From the NCBI GenBank assembly GCA_015679605.1, contig JAAAVE010000779.1:1-13670 (forward strand): a DNA stretch of 13,670 nucleotides. The letters run 5' to 3'. Shown here piece by piece: positions 8,846 through 13,670 of this stretch (the first letter of the stretch is position 1; the number at the start of each line of letters is the position of its first letter). Under the pieces are notes generated by a model, which was not told where the DNA came from, ran no database searches, and was given only the letters and a program-made list of their open reading frames with translations. Made by a program: the position numbers and the translations under genes. This stretch comes from Podila epigama. Its lineage: Eukaryota > Mortierellomycota > Mortierellomycetes > Mortierellales > Mortierellaceae.

Positions 8846-9291
8846 ATTCCATGCCTCAATCCAACCTGTGGTGGCAAAATGACAGACGCTCAAAACAAGA
8901 TGTTCTGTCTGAACCCAAACAAGGCCCCATGTCCGACAGAGATCATAACGCGGCTGTCAACCTAGCTCGAGAAACCCTTCCACAGGCTCGAGAACAGATG
9001 TGGCCTGTCTTTTTTGCAGCGGAACAAGAAGATTGACTTGGAGGAGGATGGTTCGTACTTCATTTTGTCTACTTCTTTGGTTTGGCAATCGCTCTTCTTT
9101 TGAATAGTTCTTCTGACTCAATCATCTCTCTGTCTCGCTCTACCTCTCTCTACCTCTCTCTGAGAACAAGTTGCTGACACGTCAAAAACACAAATTTTTC
9201 ACATGTATGAACTGCACCAAAAAACAACATCTATGATGTGTATGTAGGACTTGATGGAACTTGTTGGCACAAAAATATCTTGCATTTTCTG

Positions 9292-9303
9292 AATCACGTG
9301 ATT
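9292..9303. promoter_or_regulatory. Palindromic E-box aatcacgtgatt
   Basis: A perfect 12-bp palindrome is centred on CACGTG, 117 bp upstream of the RNF10-like ATG. TCACGTGA is the classical site of bHLH factors such as Cbf1, Pho4 and USF/TFE. That it regulates this gene is inferred only from position and sequence. Confidence 0.5.
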
Positions 9304-9367
9304 TGTTTTTTCAGTCAATCGAGATCACGGGAACAAGAGGAGGGGTTTTTTTTTTCTTCTTCAGACT

Positions 9368-9388
9368 GACGAACGACGAACGACGAAC
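9368..9388 (+). repeat. Three tandem copies of gacgaac
   Basis: A 7-bp unit is repeated exactly three times, ending 31 bp before the RNF10-like start codon and probably in its 5' leader. Its function is unknown; it may be a simple slippage product. Confidence 0.7.
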
Positions 9389-9419
9389 AACTTTGCTTCA
9401 AAAACCACCACTCAAAGAG

Positions 9420-12199
9420 ATGAATGTGAATGCCCTCTCGTTTTCGCCTCAAGGCAATGGCGGTGATAAGACTTCTGCAGGAGCCAACTTTCGCCCATCC
9501 GTGTCGATCACCAACGCCATCGACAATAAGAAATCAAACACTAGTCAACGAGCTCCTCTCCCTACATGTCATGCGAAAGGATTTGGTCCTGACCAACAAC
9601 AGCGTAAGCACCTTTTCTCTCAGACCCCAAATGTTCCTTTTTTCCCACCCAGCTTCTTCACAGCTTCTTCCTTAAACTCGTTTTTCCAATGACATGTTAT
9701 CTCACCAACTAGTTGTTGTTCTTAATTCAATTTTTCTCTCAATGAATGCCCTAACCATGTGCTTTTCCAGGTCGGAATAAAGCCCCCCACCGCCAGAATA
9801 ACTCTAGGCGGGGTAACCATGGCCGGGAGCCCAATCTTCCAGGAGATCAGAGTGCCCAAGTTCAGCGTGGAAGTCTCAGTGTTGAAAGCGTAGTTGGAGC
9901 ATCCTCTTCTTCATCAGGGCTGGAAGGAAAAGGACCGATGTCCTCAAAGAGTCTACACGAAAAAGCAAAGGGTAACAGCAAAAAGAACCAAGTCTCCCTC
10001 AACCATCTTCTCAACTTCTCGTTTCCCGTTCGTGAAGAACCACAAGGTTTTGGGATTGCAAGGAGGCGTCGTAATGTCAATTATCAGCCATTCAACAAGG
10101 ACAAGTTTATTAATGCAAAGTATGACAAGTTTGGATTTTTTTGTAATACGGAGTGTCTTATCACATTATTGTTAACACATGAGATCATACATCGAAAATG
10201 CATTATAGTTTTCGATTCCTGTTGAATCCAAAGATGGACTACGAAGTGTTTACAATGGATCCGGATGTACGGGTTCGATGGGAGGATATTGAGCAAGTTT
10301 TAATATCGGTGCCGCAGTCGTGCCCGATTTGTTTGCAACCGCCCGTTGCCGGACGAATCACAAAATGTGGTCACGTATATTGCTTCCCTTGCATTCTCCA
10401 CTATTTGGCGCTCAGTGACTCAAGCAATGCGTGGCGCAAGTGTCCCATCTGTTGGGACTCCATCTACGAGAAGGACTTGAAGAGCGTGCGAAATGTCCAT
10501 GACAATCTCGATGTCTATGATCAAGGCGAAAAGGAGATTGCCAAGCAGATAGCCAACCACGAAGAAGTTCATTTGGAGATGAGGCTTATCCAACGATCAA
10601 TGGTATGATGTCTGTGCTTATGGCCTTTTGTTATTCTTGTTTGTCCTTTTTTGCACCGAATATCGAATTGTCATATTTAAGTATGCTGGTTTTTCTCCCA
10701 TTTTTTCTCTCTGTCTCCTCTTTGTTTTCTAATAGAACTCTACACTGGCTTTACCACGTTCAAAAACATTCCCTCTACCTGAAAATGTCTTGCCAGTTGA
10801 ACTTCGGGGCCAGCTCCCACTTGAGTTTTACCCAGATGCCATGGTGTTCAGTAGGCTGATGATTTCGACGCCAAGCAAGATCCTTGCTGAACTAGAGCGA
10901 GACATACAATCAATTGAATTCAATATCGAGGAAGCCAAAAGTTACGATAGCAACGCACAATCGGAGGAGATTGTCTTCTTTGAAATGGCGATAGACAAGA
11001 TCCGCACAAGGATTGAAGCGCTACACGAGGATACAAAATTTTTACCCAAAGCAGCATTGAACCGTGAGAGAATCCTTCGACACTACCTTGAACACGGCAC
11101 GGATGTACCAAAAAAGCAGCCAGGTGCCGAAACAGAAGGGTCTACATCGCCTGAGTATATTAAGGCATCCAACCCATTGTCCCGTATGAATATCGACCCA
11201 CGATTGGATAGTACGACGTACAATGTATCCACGGATGTTGGTATGGTCGCCCATGTAGATACCAACCAAAATGTGGATAACCCATCGAACGAGGCCTCTT
11301 CAGCGTATTACTTTTATCAGGCAGCAAATGGACATCATCTATACCTACAGCCGTTGGATATCAGGATTTTAAAACATCACTTCGGTCGATACGAACACTT
11401 TCCAGACAGAATTATGGTCAAAGTTGTAGGGATTGAAGAGACCAGTCTCACCGAGGATGTGCGCAAGAAGTGCAAGTACATGGGGCATCTCCCACTCGGA
11501 TGCGAGGTTTCCTTTTTGGACGTGTTATTGGAGAATATTGTTGGGGTTGAGGGCGTCAAAGCCTTTGAACCTGAGCTAAGGCTGAGACAGACCAAACGTA
11601 GGGAGAAAGAGATGCGGGAGGAGCGCGAGCGCCTTGAGCGGGAACAAAAGCTTAATCCATTTAGGACAAGAAACGAGGAAATTGTGGCCAATGATCCCTT
11701 TTTCCAAGTAGAAGGTATAACGGCACGCAGAGATTCAGAGACAGATTTGCAGATCGCTATCCGCCTATCCAAAGCCACCCTTGACGAGAGTATGCCGACG
11801 CTAATTGAGGCCCACTCTAAGACAACAAATCGTAAATCATCTATGTCGAATGGGGCAAGTGATGGAAGTGGTGCTACAGACATCTCACAAGCACCAGACT
11901 CTTCTTCGGCAGGTACAGATGGTGATCCATGGGATGTTAACAGCAAAGAGTCGAATCTTGGCGAAACTGCAATATCGAGCTTCACCAAAACCCAATCAAG
12001 GTTGCTGACATCTACGACTGCGAGAAGTTCTGGGGGTCCATCGACAGTGTGGGGCACACCTTCAATACCTATTCGGCATCAGGATGAATATGACGATGAC
12101 TATGAGGACGAACACAACTACGAAGCCGATGTAGTGTTGAAGCGTGGTAAAAAGAAAGTGGCGATCCTCATGACGAACAACAGCCGTAGAATCCGCTAA
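9420..12199 (+). CDS. RING E3 ubiquitin ligase of the RNF10/Mag2 family, 4 exons, 796 aa
   Basis: Predicted exons are 9420-9603, 9771-10119, 10209-10602 and 10736-12199. GT-AG introns of 167, 89 and 133 bp join in phase to 797 codons including the stop. Human RNF10 is of similar length. After a disordered N-terminus comes VSLNHLLNFSF, a basic stretch, and NYQPFNKDKFINANFRFLL. This last block spans the second intron and matches the RNF10 block NHLLNF...KPFNKELFLQANCQFVV. The RING follows at residues 216-259 (C216, C219, C231, H233, C236, C239, C256, C259; C3HC4), ending CPICWDSIYEKDLKSV as in RNF10. Downstream are AYYFYQAANGHHLYLQPLDIRIL, a charged helix (about 11570-11650), an acidic patch and a basic end. 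Known: RNF10 and yeast Mag2 ubiquitylate 40S proteins (uS3/uS5) in ribosome quality control. The role here is inferred from the family. No break seen. Confidence 0.92.
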
Positions 12200-12279
12200 G
12201 TATCTGCGAAATGGTCATTAATGTACAAGACTTTACAATTTTGCAATTAAAAAGTGGTATAGTAGTATAGTTTATCGTT
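12200..12279. other. Convergent 3' flank between the RNF10-like gene and the minus-strand pseudogene
   Basis: An AT-rich interval with aattaaaaag about 45 bp past the RNF10-like stop, where its polyadenylation signal could lie. The minus-strand nuclease remnant approaches from the other side, so the two genes are tail to tail. Confidence 0.35.
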
Positions 12280-13602
12280 TTACGGAGGGCTTAGAGAGCC
12301 GACGGATCTGCGGCCATTTGTTTGAGGAGCATCTGGAAGAAGAAGAAAAAAGTTACAGGTGCATGTCATCGGATGTGTAGGGAGAGACGGCTGCCGAGGA
12401 TTGGACTGGTGAGAGGTGGAAGTCTTTGTGTAGAACCTTCGGTTCAATGTGCGTATGGCTTCTCCGTATTGCGACGTTGTGTCGATCACCTGTTGATAGC
12501 TCGGGCCGGGGTCGTAAGAAGAAGAAGGTTTCAGTACCAAGCAAGGTCTCTTCAAGATCGAGGAAAATTCGCGCGGGCGGCGCAAAGCCGGGGATGGTTT
12601 GTTGCTGACCCTCGATTGTCTTCTCCTCCACATACGCTGCCAACAGGGCTTTTGGCGAATCGATATCTTTGCGGCGACACATACGACCAAGTATGGCCCA
12701 GTTCTTCTTGGCACCATAGCCATGGATGTTGGCCGAGTATTCGTTTTGGCACACGATGGCGAAGACCTCTCAAATGTATCTATTAAGGAGAGGGTACCTC
12801 TCGTCCGACGGCCTATCGGTCCTGGCGCGGCGTCGTATGTATGGCCTGCTGTCGTTCAGGGCGGAGATGACGTCTTGTTGAGCGAACTGGTAGTATTCAG
12901 TTCGGCTTTTGGGGTTTTGGTGCTGCAAAATGTTCTCGTGAGCGAGATAGTCCGAGTCCCCAGTGGCTACGACAACAGGACCGTCGCCCTTGGTGCTCTC
13001 CTGAGCTGCCAGCTGTGCGAAGCACACGTCTTTCTCGCCGACGCAGATCTTGGATGCAGGGTCTCGTTCACATAGGCGCCAACCTTTGGCTGCGAGCTTG
13101 TGTGCGAGTTCTCGCCGTGCATCTTGGTCTATGCGAAAAGTCTTTTGCCACGCTTTCAGCATGTTGTGCAGGCTCTTTCGTAAGCCTTTCCTCCAAGACT
13201 TGATGAGCTTGTCTCTAGGAGAGGTCTCGCTTCGCAAACACCCGGCCTTAAGCCCAGGCGGCCCTGTTGTTACTCGCCGGCGGCAACTCGCGATGTCCTT
13301 GTGTGCTCTTTCTCCTGCGTAGGTGCGCCATCGAAGTGAAGGGTCATTGCACCCTTGTCGAAAATTTTGTATAGTTTGCTATCCATGGCGGTGGCCAGTC
13401 GCTCGATGCATAAGTACTTGACATGCGGAAGACGCTGCTTCAGGAGCTTGCGAGTGATTCTGAAATCGTATGCCTGCAGAAAGCCGAAGTAACAGGACGA
13501 AATGTCCACATGGATTTCACCGTAGTCTTTTGGATTCGAAACGACTCAATCGCCTTGAAGCTCCTTCACCATCGGGAACAAATCAATAAAAGGCCCATGC
13601 TG
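12280..13602 (-). pseudogene. XPG/FEN1-like nuclease, broken by nonsense and frameshift
   Basis: Read on the minus strand. Seen: GPFIDLFPMVKELQGD from about 13596, directly after a possible acceptor (ctacag); an in-frame TGA at 13546-13548; VDISSCYFGFL (Asp codon 13504-13506); HFDGAPTQEKEHTRTSR (Asp codon 13330-13332); a possible 59-bp intron at 13215-13273 joining in phase to DKLIKSWRKG; VGEKDVCFA (about 13020-13039); VVVATGDSDYLAHE (about 12940-12970); a TGA at 12770-12772; then in the same frame EVFAIVCQNEYSANIHGYG; and a frame change near 12525. Known: these motifs match the FEN1/XPG acidic sites (VDAS, FDG, E.E/D, DxD). All catalytic acids remain, but two stops and a frameshift argue for a pseudogene. 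The first exon (MG..GL) is not seen and may lie beyond the window. It is related to the XPG-like part at 1-720, but no Fanzor follows it. Confidence 0.75.
13215..13273 (-). other. Possible intron in the XPG-like pseudogene
   Basis: On the minus strand the donor gtaaca follows gccggcga, and the acceptor tctcctag precedes agacaagctc. Removal of 59 bp joins SRVAAG to EDKLIKSW in phase. Splicing is inferred from sites and frame only. Confidence 0.5.
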
Positions 13603-13670
13603 TAGCGAATAATAGTTGTGTGATAATGTTATTGAATAAGGAAGTGTGCAATGATGAAAGTTGGATCAAC

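Larger units (their letters stand above)
6512..9036 (+). pseudogene. Fanzor copy 2, intron-containing, degraded by frameshifts, stops and insertions
   Basis: Seen, in order: an open stretch (6512-6760) with CSLC that could splice in phase over an intron 6761-6837; a Lys-rich start (VKTTKVEKTKVNKTSRSKRD); helices matching copy 1 (REKFQYILKDQSFF against KEQLADFLENLNFYY); a T-run frameshift near 7360-7372; an intron 7610-7686 joining KTQ to VITHVPEW; another frame change in 7790-7850; KIDTTKPGHAIM, where the RuvC-I Asp of D-P-G appears as Lys; a small poly-A insertion at 7913-7972; a TGA at 8225-8227; FYGSAQLKYW (8333 on); AIGDGKFGS (8454 on) in another frame; HEFRSSRTCSQCGG (8665 on) with the RuvC-II Glu at 8668-8670; a palindromic insertion; CLNPTCGG and FCLNPNKAPC; and DRDHNAAVNLAR with the RuvC-III Asp at 8941-8943. 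The stop is at 9034-9036. Known: D-P-G, E-F-R-(S/T)-S plus a CxxC zinc finger and D-x-NAAxN is the TnpB/Fanzor signature. The 5' part (6512-6837) is the least certain. Not functional. Confidence 0.8.
9037..9419 (+). promoter_or_regulatory. Putative promoter and 5' leader of the RNF10-like gene
   Basis: This intergenic interval holds a CT-rich tract with repeated cctctctcta (about 9126-9162), a 12-bp CACGTG palindrome (9292-9303), a T run near 9345, and three copies of gacgaac (9368-9388) just before the start codon. No TATA box was recognised. The transcription start is unknown. Confidence 0.45.

Noticed and set aside
2096-9036. A single Fanzor gene split by insertion of the RhoGAP gene
   Set aside because: Two Fanzor blocks (the FY...W helix and the G.G.FG strand) occur on both sides, so there are two copies. 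The RhoGAP gene is also a complete host-type gene with introns.
11377-12057. 226-codon minus-strand open frame
   Set aside because: It lies antisense to the last exon of the RNF10-like gene and is Ser/Leu-rich without a recognisable domain.
12599-13075. 158-codon plus-strand open frame
   Set aside because: It overlaps the minus-strand XPG-like nuclease, whose conserved acidic motifs identify the real strand.

Overview
The window looks like nuclear DNA of an early-diverging fungus, possibly Mortierella-like (an inference). It carries two intact spliced genes with short GT-AG introns, many A and T runs, and decayed eukaryotic mobile nuclease genes of the Fanzor (TnpB-like) and XPG/FEN1-like families. 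I have no database match, so the taxon is a guess from architecture.

Layout, left to right. Positions 1-2661 hold a broken + strand block: the C-terminal half of an XPG/FEN1-like nuclease runs, largely in one reading frame, into a Fanzor-like RNA-guided nuclease. This Fanzor copy keeps the RuvC-I Asp but loses its 3' end in a three-copy tandem repeat (2662-2851). An AT-rich stretch without a supportable gene follows (2852-3514), including a 24-A run. Positions 3738-6307 encode an intact four-exon RhoGAP protein (660 aa). A second degraded Fanzor (6512-9036) follows in the same orientation. It keeps the RuvC-II Glu, zinc-finger cysteines and RuvC-III Asp but has lost the first Asp, and it contains a small poly-A insertion with a 15-bp target duplication and a palindromic insertion. 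Positions 9420-12199 encode an intact four-exon RING E3 ligase of the RNF10/Mag2 family (796 aa). The minus strand at the right end (about 12280-13602) holds a broken but recognisable XPG/FEN1-like nuclease with its acidic residues present.

The two intact genes are ordinary cellular genes: Rho GTPase regulation and probably ribosome-linked ubiquitylation. They sit among remnants of mobile or expanded nuclease families. The most interesting signal is that XPG-I catalytic motifs and a Fanzor appear joined in one frame on the left, while the same XPG-like module stands without a Fanzor on the right. This suggests a fused or paired XPG-like nuclease and Fanzor arrangement. It is inferred from degraded copies and needs intact homologues to confirm.
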